Positions 50,089 to 59,504 of a stretch of 64,000 nucleotides of DNA are shown here, piece by piece. Made by a program: the position numbers and the translations under genes. Below the pieces are notes generated by a model. It had not been told where the DNA came from. It did no database searches and was given only the letters and a program-made list of their open reading frames with translations. Each line of letters begins with the position of its first letter. The first letter of the stretch is position 1. The stretch lies in NCBI RefSeq assembly GCF_900107415.1, contig NZ_FNPX01000003.1, positions 1 to 64,000 of the forward strand. The letters run 5' to 3'. This DNA comes from Jannaschia faecimaris. Lineage in GTDB: Bacteria > Pseudomonadota > Alphaproteobacteria > Rhodobacterales > Rhodobacteraceae.

Positions 50089-51333
50089 TTATTGCGCGTA
50101 GATGCGCTCACGGGCCTGCTCAAGTCGCTGAAGAATGTCGTCCAGGTTGTCCGGGAACACCATGAACTCCTGAAGTCCTTCCATGCCGATCGACGCCATC
50201 TCGGCCGGGAAGTCCCGATCGAAGAACTGGGCGATGCCGCCCGGCGCGTTCGATGTCAGCATCTCGAACCCCTGGTTCAGGAACTCGTCATCATCCACTG
50301 AGGATGCCGCGTTGACGGGCAACTGGCCCAATGCATCGCCCGCGTTGATCGCGGTCTGCACCTCGGCACTGGTCACGAATTTGAGAAATTCGCGCGCGGC
50401 GTCCTTGTTCGTCGCTCCCGACGGGATGTGGAACGTGTCGATCGGCGCGTCCTCGCCTTTAGGGAAGTCGCCGATTGTCGGGAACTGATAGAAGTCGAGT
50501 TGATCGTCGGTCAGGCCGCCTTCACGCATGGGGGCGACCGCGAAGTTGCCCATCAGGTAGGCCGTGGCCTCGCCGTTGAGCATGAAGGGCAGCGCCTCCT
50601 GCCAGGAATAGTTCTGGTGGTCGTCGATGTAGGCACCCATGTCGATCAGCTTGCGCCAATTGGCAAAGGTTTCGCGGACGCGATCATCGGTCCACTCCAC
50701 CTCGCCGCGGGCCAGTGCCATGTGGAAGTCAAAGCCGTTGGTGCGCATGTTGAGGTAGTCGAACCAGCCGCCCGCGGTCCACAGGAACTTCGTTCCGATG
50801 GTGTAGCACTTACGGCCCGAGTCGATGATGACCTGACAGTTGGCCAACTCTTGCTCGAAGGTCTCGGGCTCCTCCAGGCCAAGTTCGGCGAAGATGTCCT
50901 CGCGGTAATAAACGCCCCACTGGTAGTAGGTATAGGGCACGCCCCACTGTTTGCCGTCGATGGTCAGCGCGCCTTTCACGGAGTCCAGCCCCTCGATCTC
51001 CGCCCAGGTGTCGGACACATCTTCGAACAGGCCGGCATTGACATAGGGCCCCATGCGATTGGCGGCGTACCAGTTGATCAGATCGGGCGGATTCGACGTC
51101 AGCGCGTTGCGGATCTGGGATTTCCAGCCGTCGCGGTCGACCACCTCCAACTCGATGTTGAGGTCGGGGTGCATCGCGCCGAAGTCCGCGACCAGACCCT
51201 CCATCACGGCGCGGGGCGCGGGGTTGGACATGTCGGAGATGATCCGCAAATCGCCTGACAAGGCGTGGGCGTCAGCATAGGCGGCGCCGGACATGAGGGT
51301 TGAAGCGGCAAGAGCCGTAAGAATGGATCGCAT
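50089..51333 (-). CDS. Carbohydrate ABC transporter substrate-binding protein
   Basis: A 414-residue periplasmic binding protein of family 1 (maltose-binding-like). A signal peptide (MRSILTALAASTLMSGAAYA) leads the mature protein beginning DAHALSGDLRIISD. Internal features typical of the family are DLINWYAANRMGPYV, WGVPYTYYQWGVYYREDIFAELGL and AAREFLKFVTSAEVQ. The ATG at 51333 has GGGAGGAATT upstream. It is the first gene of the minus-strand operon and is divergent from the IclR gene. Confidence 0.92.
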   Translation of the reverse strand: MRSILTALAASTLMSGAAYADAHALSGDLRIISDMSNPAPRAVMEGLVADFGAMHPDLNIELEVVDRDGWKSQIRNALTSNPPDLINWYAANRMGPYVNAGLFEDVSDTWAEIEGLDSVKGALTIDGKQWGVPYTYYQWGVYYREDIFAELGLEEPETFEQELANCQVIIDSGRKCYTIGTKFLWTAGGWFDYLNMRTNGFDFHMALARGEVEWTDDRVRETFANWRKLIDMGAYIDDHQNYSWQEALPFMLNGEATAYLMGNFAVAPMREGGLTDDQLDFYQFPTIGDFPKGEDAPIDTFHIPSGATNKDAAREFLKFVTSAEVQTAINAGDALGQLPVNAASSVDDDEFLNQGFEMLTSNAPGGIAQFFDRDFPAEMASIGMEGLQEFMVFPDNLDDILQRLEQARERIYAQ

Positions 51334-51358
51334 AATTCCTCCCGAATTGCATCCCGTT

Positions 51359-51384
51359 GGTTCCATTTAATGAAACCGTGTTTC
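51359..51384. promoter_or_regulatory. Probable IclR operator in the divergent promoter region
   Basis: Two overlapping palindromes: GGTTCCATTTAATGAAACC (51359-51377, one mismatch) and GAAAC-CGT-GTTTC (51372-51384, perfect). The second resembles operators of IclR-family regulators such as KdgR (AATGAAAC-N3-GTTTC). It sits between the binding-protein and IclR starts, so one regulator could control both directions. Confidence 0.55.
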
Positions 51385-51453
51385 TTATATTGAAAACGAT
51401 GCGACCTTCCGCCTAGGCTGTCAACAAGTTTGCGGAAGGGGAGGTCCAGCAGC

Positions 51454-52260
51454 GTGAATATCCAGCCAGACGCGGTGCGCGAACGGGGCGACGGCACTGT
51501 GGGCAAAGCGCTCGACGTGCTCGATCGCGTGTCGGCCTTTGGCCGGCCCGTGCGGTTTTCCGAACTGCTGGAGACTGCGCCCTTCCCCAAGGCCACGCTC
51601 TATCGTCTGGTCCAGACACTGACATCACAGGGGATGCTGCGTTTCGACGCCGACCGGGGAACCTATGCGCCCGGAATGCGCCTTGTGCGCATGGCCCATG
51701 CTGCTTGGGCGCAGTCCAGCCTGGCCCCGATCGCACGCGATCATCTGGATGGGCTCAGCGCGGTGGTTGGCGAGACGGTTCACCTGGCGCAACTTGATGG
51801 GGGGCAGGTTCTTTACGTCGACAAACGAAACGCCGCGCGCCCGGTTCGGATGTATTCCGAGGCGGGCAAGATTGGACCCGCCTATTGCACGGGCGTCGGT
51901 AAGGCCATGCTCGCCTACTTGCCCGAATCGGTCCTTGATAAAGTATTGGTCCAGCAAAGCTGGCACCGTTTCACCGATACCACCCTGACCGACGCTGATG
52001 CCATGCGCACCGAGATCTTGGCCATTCGGGCCGCTGGCTTCGCGCTCGACCGTGAGGAGCATGAGCCGGGTATCCACTGCATTGCCCTGCCGATCCTGTC
52101 GGCGACAGGCCAGGTCATGGGCGCGCTCTCGGTTACCTCGTCGACTGACCGCGGCACGCTTACCGAAATGGAGCGTTATTTGCCCCAGATGCGGCTGGCG
52201 GTTGAAAAAATTTCCGGGGATATGCGTGATTGGCGCTTCCCCGATCAACGGGAAGGATAA
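51454..52260 (+). CDS. IclR family transcriptional regulator
   Basis: A 268-residue regulator with an N-terminal winged helix-turn-helix (about 18-75: FSELLETAPFPKATLYRLVQTL) and a C-terminal IclR effector domain with AYCTGVGKAMLAYLP and EHEPGIHCIALPIL. It probably represses the galactoside operon until a pathway sugar or acid appears. I chose the GTG at 51454, preceded by GGGGAGG, over a TTG at 51430. It lies 7 bp before the ATPase gene. Confidence 0.88.
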   Translation: MNIQPDAVRERGDGTVGKALDVLDRVSAFGRPVRFSELLETAPFPKATLYRLVQTLTSQGMLRFDADRGTYAPGMRLVRMAHAAWAQSSLAPIARDHLDGLSAVVGETVHLAQLDGGQVLYVDKRNAARPVRMYSEAGKIGPAYCTGVGKAMLAYLPESVLDKVLVQQSWHRFTDTTLTDADAMRTEILAIRAAGFALDREEHEPGIHCIALPILSATGQVMGALSVTSSTDRGTLTEMERYLPQMRLAVEKISGDMRDWRFPDQREG

Positions 52261-52267
52261 TCCGAAT

Positions 52268-53323
52268 ATGGCAGGCGTCGAACTCACCAATGTCGTCAAG
52301 CGATACGGCGACGTGCAGGTCATGCACGGCGTCGATCTGAGCATCGAAGAAGGCGAATTCTGCGTCTTCGTCGGCCCGTCGGGTTGTGGCAAATCCACTC
52401 TTCTCCGCATGATCGCGGGGTTGGAGGAGACGACCGAGGGCCGGATCACCATCGGGGGCCGCGATGTGACCCGCGAAGACCCGTCGCAACGCGGCGTGGC
52501 GATGGTGTTTCAGACCTATGCCCTTTATCCGCATATGACGGTGGCCGACAACATGGGGTTTGGCCTCAAGATGAACGGCCACCCCAAGTCCGAAATCGAC
52601 AGCAAGGTTTCCGAGGCGTCGCGCATCCTTAAGCTCGATGAGTATCTCAAACGCAAGCCCGCGGCCTTGTCTGGGGGCCAACGACAGCGCGTCGCCATCG
52701 GTCGCGCCATTGTGCGGGGACCGGAGGTCTTCCTGTTTGACGAGCCCTTGTCGAACCTCGACGCCGAATTGCGGGTCGAAATGCGGGTCGAGATCGCGCG
52801 CCTGCACAAGGAAATCGGCGCGACGATGATCTATGTCACCCACGATCAGGTCGAGGCGATGACAATGGCCGACAAGATCGTGGTGTTGCGGGCGGGCCGG
52901 ATCGAACAGGTCGGCGCGCCGCTGGAGTTGTACCGAAACCCGAACAATCGCTTTGTCGCGGGCTTCATCGGGTCGCCCTCGATGAACTTCCTGAAAGGCA
53001 AGGTGACCGGAGGTGGAGTCGAGGTGCCGGGGCTGCAAACCACCGTCACCCCCGCCGTTACCCTGCCAGCCGAGGGCACGGACGTGATCCTTGGCATGCG
53101 CCCGGAGCACCTGAGCGTGGAGGACGGCGACACCCTTACCGTGGATCTGACCGAGGCGCTGGGCGGTGTCAGCTACGCCTATCTGACCACCGACACCGAA
53201 GAGAAGATCATTGTCGAGGAGCGCGGCGACATCCGTTCCGACGAAGGCGACCGCATCGGGCTGAGTATCGATCCGGCGCGCATCCTGGTCTTTGATGCCA
53301 AGACGGAATTGCGCCTGCGGTGA
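52268..53323 (+). CDS. Carbohydrate ABC transporter ATP-binding protein (UgpC/MalK type)
   Basis: A 351-residue ATPase with Walker A GPSGCGKST (about 35-43), signature LSGGQRQRVAIGRA, Walker B VFLFDEPLSNLDAELR and the switch His in VTHDQVEAMTM, followed by a C-terminal OB-type regulatory domain (about 240-351). It should energise the two permeases encoded on the other strand. The ATG at 52268 follows GGAAGGA. UgpC-type ATPases can serve several sugar systems. Co-transcribed with the IclR gene. Confidence 0.93.
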   Translation: MAGVELTNVVKRYGDVQVMHGVDLSIEEGEFCVFVGPSGCGKSTLLRMIAGLEETTEGRITIGGRDVTREDPSQRGVAMVFQTYALYPHMTVADNMGFGLKMNGHPKSEIDSKVSEASRILKLDEYLKRKPAALSGGQRQRVAIGRAIVRGPEVFLFDEPLSNLDAELRVEMRVEIARLHKEIGATMIYVTHDQVEAMTMADKIVVLRAGRIEQVGAPLELYRNPNNRFVAGFIGSPSMNFLKGKVTGGGVEVPGLQTTVTPAVTLPAEGTDVILGMRPEHLSVEDGDTLTVDLTEALGGVSYAYLTTDTEEKIIVEERGDIRSDEGDRIGLSIDPARILVFDAKTELRLR

Positions 53324-53391
53324 AACTGCGCCCGGGATGTGAAACGGGGGCTGCGAAACGGTCCCCGGTCAGTCTCGCGAATTGCTACGTC

Positions 53392-54064
53392 TCAGACCTT
53401 GCGTAGGATGCCGAAACTCACCTTCGTGTATTCGAACTTAGCGCGCACGTTGTTGGCTGCGGCAGAGCCTTCGAGACGCTCGTCGCCGAAGCCCATGTAG
53501 AGGCCCTGCGCCCGCATCGTCTAGCTATCGTTGAGCGGGCCTTCGAGACCGAAGCCGACCGCGAAGCCGAAGCTTGTCTCGTCAAGTTCGCAGATGACAG
53601 AGCCGCAGGCACCGGTGTCGGCTGTCGCCGATACCTTGCCCACTGCAAGACCGGAGGTCACATAGAGCATCAGTCCGTTCGGGAGCGCAATGCCATAACG
53701 CGCGCGAACCGTGGCCACCGCATCGAAATCATTGGAGCAGGCTTCACCGAAAATGATTCAGGGTGCGTTCCACCGACGGCGAAGCCATCGGCATTCGATG
53801 CGCTCAGATCGCCCTGGTAGCCGAACACCGAAGCACCGGACTGCCAATTGCGACCGTAGATCAAGCCGAAGGTCGCGCCATCCACGTCGACGTTTACGCC
53901 GCCTGGCGTGGCGACCCAAGAGTGGTCATCGTCGCCCGTCAGATAGCCGATTTCCACCCCCGCATATCGCCCGGCCCAATCCGGGGCCAAGGCTGGGTGC
54001 CGATCATAAGCGCAAAGGTGATCGCGGTGGTGATCGCTCCGGGTGTCACGTGGCGGTCTTTCAT
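53392..54064 (-). pseudogene. Broken outer-membrane beta-barrel protein (porin family, Omp25-like)
   Basis: Pieces of one OMP gene lie in different frames. From the ATG at 54064 a signal peptide reads MKDRHVTPGAITTAITFALM; near 54000 the frame shifts to PALAPDWAGRYAGVEIGYLT and onward through NWQSGASVFGYQGDLS; near 53755 it shifts again to SNDFDAVATVRARYGIALPN with LMLYVTSGLAVG; then a TAG at 53521-53523 interrupts it before MRAQGLYMGFGDERL and the final VRAKFEYTKVSFGILRKV. Two frameshifts and one stop make it non-functional unless they are sequencing errors. The parts follow the usual order of the surface-antigen barrel family. Confidence 0.8.
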
Positions 54065-54362
54065 TTCGGCCAATAAGGCATTTTGGGGGTTGCGGTAGCC
54101 CAAGCGAAGGCGCGCGTATCATTATGTCGAGTAATGTATGGGGCGAAAGCGATTTGTTTGCAGTTCTGACTTGGGAATCCTTCTGATTTTTTCTGACGGG
54201 CCGCTACGAATCCGGGAAGTTGCGCTCGCCGCTGCGTGGGTCAAAGACCGAACGGAGATGATGTTGTCTACACGCTAACTCGGTTGACGTGGCGCATCTG
54301 ACCGCGTTCAGTCAATTTGCAGCCCGCGTCTTTGGCGCGGTCGTCACGAGCGGGGAGGGCGC
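54065..54362. other. Intergenic region before the TRAP operon
   Basis: About 300 bp with several stop codons in all frames and no recognisable gene. It must contain the promoter of the TRAP operon and possibly that of the broken barrel gene; a GGGGAGGG ribosome binding site precedes the dctQ GTG. Confidence 0.5.
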
Positions 54363-54941
54363 GTGCGAGCATTCTTGGCAGCATTGTATGCTTTGGGGGC
54401 CATAAACGCCGGTGTCCTGGCCGTTGGCCGTTGGGTCGGCATCGCCTGTATGGCCGTGATGGTGATCTTCATCCTGATCCAGGTCTTCTGGCGTTACGTT
54501 CTCTCCAACCCGCTTCCCTGGCCCGAGGAGGCCGCGCGTTTCCTGATGCTTTGGCTGATGGTTGTCGCCCCAACAGCACTGCGCCGGGGCGGCTTTGTCG
54601 CCATCGACATGGTTCAGCTTGTCCTGCCGCGCGGGGTTGGCGCGACGCTGAATCTGATCCTGATGGCGATCTCGCTCATCGTTCTGGTTGTCGCGGTCCA
54701 GATCGGCTGGTCCGAGGTCACCGGCTTTTCGGGCCGTTTCAAAACGTCCTCTCTCTTTTACCCCACCGGTGACGGTTTGGAAAAGATACCGCGCAGCTGG
54801 ATGATGGCCTCCCTTTTGGTGGGCATCGCGATGATGATTTCCGTGATGGTGGAGTTGATCGGGCGGCAGATCGCAGTCATGGCCGGGCGAGGCGATCAGC
54901 TGATTGAAATTCCCGAAACCGCGACCGTGGGGGCGGAATAG
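54363..54941 (+). CDS. TRAP transporter small permease (DctQ family)
   Basis: A 192-residue membrane protein with four helices. LIQVFWRYVLSNPLPWPEEAARFLMLWLMV is typical of DctQ (given here as about residues 39-68), and RRGGFVAIDM follows. It links the binding protein to the large permease in a sodium-driven tripartite transporter. It starts at GTG 54363 with GGGGAGGG upstream and is followed after 14 bp by dctM. Substrate unknown. Confidence 0.9.
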   Translation: MRAFLAALYALGAINAGVLAVGRWVGIACMAVMVIFILIQVFWRYVLSNPLPWPEEAARFLMLWLMVVAPTALRRGGFVAIDMVQLVLPRGVGATLNLILMAISLIVLVVAVQIGWSEVTGFSGRFKTSSLFYPTGDGLEKIPRSWMMASLLVGIAMMISVMVELIGRQIAVMAGRGDQLIEIPETATVGAE

Positions 54942-54955
54942 ATGCTGAGACCGCC

Positions 54956-56248
54956 ATGCTAGTCTGGTTCCTACCACTTTTTCTTGTGCTGCTGATGATC
55001 GGTCTGCCGGTCTTTTTCGCCCTGCTGGCCGCGCCCGGCGCTCTTCTTTGGTTGAACGGCCAAGAGAAGGACCTCGTCCTGCTTTACCGTAACACTTACA
55101 ACGGGATGGACAGCTTCCCGCTGATGGCGATCCCCTTTTTCATGCTGGCCGGCGAGATGATGAACCGGGGCGGCATCACGATGCGGCTTGTGGAGTTCTC
55201 GCAGGCCCTCGTCGGGCACTTCCGGGCCGGTCTGGCGCAGGTCAATATCCTGTCGTCGATGCTGTTTGCGGGGCTTTCCGGGTCGGCGGTGGCGGATACA
55301 TCCGCGCTGGGCTCCATGCTGATCCCGGCGATGGAGAAGGAGGGGTATACCCGCAAGTTCGCCGCCGCCGTCACCGCCGCGTCTTCCGTCATCGGTCCGA
55401 TCATTCCGCCGTCGGGCATCATGATCATCTATGCCTACGTGATGGAACAATCCGTCGCCGCATTGTTTCTGGCGGGCATCGTGCCGGGCGTGCTGGTGGG
55501 CGTCGGGCTGATGACGGTGACCAATGTCATGGCGCGCCGAAACCCGGGCGGCTTCCCCGAGCTCAAGCGCCGGGCCACGTGGGGCGAAAAGGGGCAGGCG
55601 TCGCTCAAGGCATTCTTCCCTTTGCTGACCCCTGTCATCATCCTGGGTGGGATCCTCGGTGGCATCTTCACCCCGACGGAGGCCTCGGCCGTGGCTGTGG
55701 CCTACGCCGCCGTCGTCTCGCTTTTCATCCTGCGGGAGATGACCTGGCGCGACCTGCCGGACGTTCTGGGCAAGTCGGCCCTGATCTCATCGGTGGTTCT
55801 GCTGCTGGTGGGCGCGGCGCTGGCGTTCAAAACGGTGGTCGCCCTGTCCCACGCGCCCGAAGCGCTGGCCGCGATGATCCTGTCGCTGTCGTCGAACCCG
55901 CTGGTTCTGCTGCTGCTGATTAACCTGCTCTTGTTCATCGTCGGCATGTTCCTGGATGCCGGACCCGCGATCATCATCCTCGGCCCGATTCTGGGCCCGA
56001 TTTTTACCTCGCTGGGCGTGGACCCGGTGCATTTCGCCATCATCATGTCGGTCAACCTGACCGTCGGGCTTGCCACGCCACCAATGGGGCTGGTCCTCTT
56101 CGTGGCGAGTTCTGTTTCCGGCGAACGGGTTGAGACCATCGCCCGCGCCATCCTGCCGTTCCTTGCTGTCGAAGTTTTCGTGATCGGCCTGATCACCTAC
56201 ATCCCGGCCATTTCGCTGGCGGTGCCACGCTTCTTCGGCTTCCTGTAA
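54956..56248 (+). CDS. TRAP transporter large permease (DctM family)
   Basis: A 430-residue permease with about twelve helices. Conserved DctM segments include AIPFFMLAGEMMNRGGI, SGSAVADTSALGSMLIPAM, IGPIIPPSGIMIIYA and the C-terminal NLTVGLATPPMGLVLF. It is the transport channel of the DctQMP system. Confidence 0.94.
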   Translation: MLVWFLPLFLVLLMIGLPVFFALLAAPGALLWLNGQEKDLVLLYRNTYNGMDSFPLMAIPFFMLAGEMMNRGGITMRLVEFSQALVGHFRAGLAQVNILSSMLFAGLSGSAVADTSALGSMLIPAMEKEGYTRKFAAAVTAASSVIGPIIPPSGIMIIYAYVMEQSVAALFLAGIVPGVLVGVGLMTVTNVMARRNPGGFPELKRRATWGEKGQASLKAFFPLLTPVIILGGILGGIFTPTEASAVAVAYAAVVSLFILREMTWRDLPDVLGKSALISSVVLLLVGAALAFKTVVALSHAPEALAAMILSLSSNPLVLLLLINLLLFIVGMFLDAGPAIIILGPILGPIFTSLGVDPVHFAIIMSVNLTVGLATPPMGLVLFVASSVSGERVETIARAILPFLAVEVFVIGLITYIPAISLAVPRFFGFL

Positions 56249-56276
56249 ATATCGGTCCAAAAGGGAGAGAGACCAA

Positions 56277-57344
56277 ATGAAACTAACCAACATCCTGAAA
56301 GCGGGCGCATTGGCTGCGATCACGGCCCTTCCGTCTCTGGCCTTCGCGGACGCGCATGCCATCAACATTCGCGCCACCGCCAACTCCAACGAAAACGACG
56401 AGGATTATGACGGTCTGGTCGTCTTCAAGAACTATGTCGAAGCTGCGTCGAACGGTGCGGTCACCGTCGAGCTCTTTATCGGGACGCAGCTTTGCTCGAA
56501 CGGCGCGGAATGTCTGCAAGGCGTGGCCGATGGCTCGATCGACGTTTTCGTGACGACGTCGGGCGGCGCGGCGGGCATCTTTCCCTATGTGCAGATCTTC
56601 GACCTGCCATACCTGATGTCCGACGACCGCATCGCGGAGGAAGTCCTGACCGCCACCGACCTGACGGCGCAGCTTCGCGCCAAGGCGCTGGAGGATTCGG
56701 GCGACACGATCCGCATCATGACCGTGGGCAACACAGGCGGCTGGCGCAACTTCGCCAACACGCAGCGCCGCGTCGCGACGCCCGATGATATCGCCGGTCT
56801 AAAGATCCGCACGGTCGTGGCCGATCTGCCGCAGGAGCTGGTCCGCGCGCTGGGGGCCTCGCCCACACCGATCCCGTGGCCAGAACTGTTCACGTCGCTT
56901 CAGACCGGTGTTGTCGAAGGCTCCAAGAACGGAATCACCGACATCATGGGCATGAAGTTTCCCGATGCGGGGCTTCAGTATCTCACGCTCGACGGTCACG
57001 CCTACATGGCCGCCATCTGGGTGATGAACAACGAGAAGTTCCAAGCGATGGATGACGGCATGAAGCGCGTCATCGTTGATGGCTTCGCGGCATTGCAACA
57101 GGCCACGTTTGCCAGCCCCAAGCGCAAGTCGATCCAGGCCTACGAGGATTTCGTGGCCGGGGGCGGCGATCTCTACGTGCCCACACCCGAGCAGAAGCAG
57201 GCTTTCCAAGAGGCCGCGAGCCCGGTCTATGACTGGTTTGCGAGCAACGTGGACGGGGGGGATGAGATGCTGGCAAACTTCCGCGCCGCGATCGCATCGG
57301 CCGAAGAGAGCGTGAACGCGCGTCGTATGTCCGACATGCAGTGA
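56277..57344 (+). CDS. TRAP transporter substrate-binding protein (DctP family)
   Basis: A 355-residue periplasmic binding protein with a signal peptide (MKLTNILKAGALAAITALPS, cleaved after AFA). Family marks are NAECLQGVADGSIDVFVTTS, RNFANTQRRVATPDDIAGLK with the ligand-binding Arg, and PIPWPELFTSLQTGVVEG. TRAP binding proteins usually hold organic acids through that Arg; sulfonates and uronates are also known ligands. Last gene of dctQMP. It is convergent with the chemotaxis receptor gene. Confidence 0.92.
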   Translation: MKLTNILKAGALAAITALPSLAFADAHAINIRATANSNENDEDYDGLVVFKNYVEAASNGAVTVELFIGTQLCSNGAECLQGVADGSIDVFVTTSGGAAGIFPYVQIFDLPYLMSDDRIAEEVLTATDLTAQLRAKALEDSGDTIRIMTVGNTGGWRNFANTQRRVATPDDIAGLKIRTVVADLPQELVRALGASPTPIPWPELFTSLQTGVVEGSKNGITDIMGMKFPDAGLQYLTLDGHAYMAAIWVMNNEKFQAMDDGMKRVIVDGFAALQQATFASPKRKSIQAYEDFVAGGGDLYVPTPEQKQAFQEAASPVYDWFASNVDGGDEMLANFRAAIASAEESVNARRMSDMQ

Positions 57345-57386
57345 TACGACCGGTTGCGGGCGGCTTGTCGCTCGTTGCCGACCGGA

Positions 57387-58955
57387 TCAGGCGGCGGACG
57401 CGTCGCCCGGTTTTGTCATATCGGGTTTGCCGCCTGACGCGGGTCCAGGATCCCGCTCGAAGCTGCTGATCACCTCGGTCAGGTCGCCGGTGGCGGCCGA
57501 CATGGTCCGGGCCAGCATCACCCCTTGCTCTGACGCCTCGACGTTGCGCTCAATAGATCGGGACATGGACACCATGGTCGCCTCCAGAACGCTGAATTCC
57601 GCAGCCTGCGCCTCGTTGGTGGCGATGATGCCGTCGAAGACCGACCTGATGTCCGCCATTTGTTTCTGCAACCGGGCGAGGACTGTCCCGGTCTCCTCGG
57701 TGATCTCGCGTCCGGCTATAACCTGCAGGGCGTTGTCGGTCACCAGCGTCCGGATGTCTTCCGCGCCGTTGGCGACGCGCGTCGCAAGTGCGCGGACTTC
57801 CGTGGCGACGACGGCGAATCCAAGCCCCGCGTCACCGGCTCGCGCCGCTTCGACCGCAGCGTTGAGAGAAAGCAGGTGGGTCTGGTGGGCGATCGTGTCG
57901 ATCAGGTCGGCGAGGCCTTGGACCGCGACGCTGCCTTCTTCGATCCGGGACATGTTGGACGTGATGCGATTGATGCCCGTGCCCGCATTGGCCGCTTCCG
58001 CCGCGATTGCATCAAGGGCGGCCTGCGCCTGCCCGGCGGCATCCCTGTTGGCATCAAGGGTATCGCGCATTGCCGCTGATCCACTGTTCAGCACACTGAT
58101 ATTCGTTTGCTCCGTCGCCGCGCGTTCCCTCAGGCCGGATGCCTGTTCGCGCAGGGCATCGGAGGCGGACATGATCTGCTCAGCGGCCGATCCGATCCGC
58201 GAGAGTGCATGGTCGACGGCTCCGACGGTCGTGGCGATATTGTTCTGCAATTTTCTGAAGTCGCCCGAAAATGTGCCCGCCATCTGCGCGTTGAGCCGCC
58301 CCTGTGCCAGGTCGTCGAGGGCCAGCATCGCCGACCGCAGGCCTGCGCCCAGCGTCTCCATCAGGGCGTTCAGGTCGGCCCCGATTCCGGCCAACACAGG
58401 GTCGGTCAGATCCCCCTCGACACGGTGTGCGAGGTTCCCGTCCTGCGCGCCGCGCAGGACGGTTCCGAGCGATCTGCGAAGCTGGTCCTCCAAGGCCTCG
58501 CGCTCCCGGGCACGGGCCTGCGTTTCCAGATCGTTGAAGGCCTCCAGTATGGACATCTGTTCCCTGTTCATAACCCGCAGAAATATGTCCGCACCCTTGG
58601 GGCCAAGGCCCAGGTACCAGGATGTCCGTTGCAGCAGTGATCCGAGCATGAGTGTCTGAAGGTGTTGATGACGTTGCGAGAAATCCTGAAACGTTCGCCC
58701 GTGGGCGATAAGGCTCCGCGCCATGGCCAGATGGTTTCGCGCGCGCTCCGCGTCGTCCGGGTTCAGGAACGCATCCGTCACACGCTGGATCGTGCGCGCG
58801 ACATCGCTTTCGCTGGCCGGATCGGAGATGGCCTCGGTGCTTTTGGCCAGAACCGTCCGGACGTGGGCCTCCAGGTCGTAGGCGCAGATGCGGAATACCC
58901 TCTTGGGGGTGTCCGGTTGTGTCGGGCGTGGGAATTTGGGGGCTGCATTCATCAT
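57387..58955 (-). CDS. Soluble methyl-accepting chemotaxis-type protein with tandem HAMP-like modules
   Basis: A 522-residue signalling protein with no transmembrane helix. The N-terminal sensory part (about 1-165) is helical and not recognised by me; two HAMP-like modules follow (about 165-205 and 210-250), then a chemoreceptor signalling hairpin whose tip reads [20 protein letters not shown] and [13 protein letters not shown]. It would act in the cytoplasm on CheA/CheW. The input domain somewhat resembles a globin-coupled sensor in position, but I do not see the haem-ligand pattern. Convergent with dctP. Confidence 0.82.
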   Translation of the reverse strand: MMNAAPKFPRPTQPDTPKRVFRICAYDLEAHVRTVLAKSTEAISDPASESDVARTIQRVTDAFLNPDDAERARNHLAMARSLIAHGRTFQDFSQRHQHLQTLMLGSLLQRTSWYLGLGPKGADIFLRVMNREQMSILEAFNDLETQARAREREALEDQLRRSLGTVLRGAQDGNLAHRVEGDLTDPVLAGIGADLNALMETLGAGLRSAMLALDDLAQGRLNAQMAGTFSGDFRKLQNNIATTVGAVDHALSRIGSAAEQIMSASDALREQASGLRERAATEQTNISVLNSGSAAMRDTLDANRDAAGQAQAALDAIAAEAANAGTGINRITSNMSRIEEGSVAVQGLADLIDTIAHQTHLLSLNAAVEAARAGDAGLGFAVVATEVRALATRVANGAEDIRTLVTDNALQVIAGREITEETGTVLARLQKQMADIRSVFDGIIATNEAQAAEFSVLEATMVSMSRSIERNVEASEQGVMLARTMSAATGDLTEVISSFERDPGPASGGKPDMTKPGDASAA

Positions 58956-59024
58956 AACAGCTCGCGGAGAGGAAGATTCGCCCGAGCTTATCCGCTTCGC
59001 CTGAATATGACCTTAACGCCCAGT

Positions 59025-59492
59025 TCAGCGGAAAGGATACATCCAGACCTTGTAGTCGTCGATCAGCTCGTGCGCCTTGACGATCTGCGCGCGCGTCATC
59101 TTCTTGACGACCTCTTCCTGGCTGATCGCCGCGTCAGGGTCGCCTCCGATGGCGCTGAGCGCGTACCACATATAGGCGCGGATCAGGTCGGAGGCAGGCA
59201 TCCCCAGCCCGACTTCGTAGTACCAGCCGACGCCGGATTGCGCGCCGGGATGCCCCTTCATTGCCGCCCGCAAGTACCATTCAAAGGCACGGATCTCGTC
59301 GCGGTCAACGCCCAGGCCCAGAGCGTACATCACCCCGATCAACTCCTCCGCGTCCGCATTTCCCGACCGGGCCGCAGGCCAAAGCGCTTCGCGTGCTTGC
59401 GCAAACTGACCCGCCTCCATCAGGTCGCGCGCATCTTCGATGTCGGCCAGCGTGGGCGTCGCAAGCAGCAACGCAAAGGCAAGGTATTTCAT
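59025..59492 (-). CDS. Secreted SEL1-like repeat protein
   Basis: A 155-residue protein with a signal peptide (MKYLAFALLLATPTLA) and two or three SEL1/TPR-like repeats: ARDLMEAGQFAQAREALWPA, then AEELIGVMYALGLGV with AFEWYLRAAMKGHPGAQSGVG, then AYMWYALSAIGG. Such repeats bind other proteins in the envelope. The ATG at 59492 follows GGAGGAG. It is divergent from the di-heme protein gene, with only 12 bp between start codons. Confidence 0.85.
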   Translation of the reverse strand: MKYLAFALLLATPTLADIEDARDLMEAGQFAQAREALWPAARSGNADAEELIGVMYALGLGVDRDEIRAFEWYLRAAMKGHPGAQSGVGWYYEVGLGMPASDLIRAYMWYALSAIGGDPDAAISQEEVVKKMTRAQIVKAHELIDDYKVWMYPFR

Positions 59493-59504
59493 CGTCTCCT
59501 CCTG

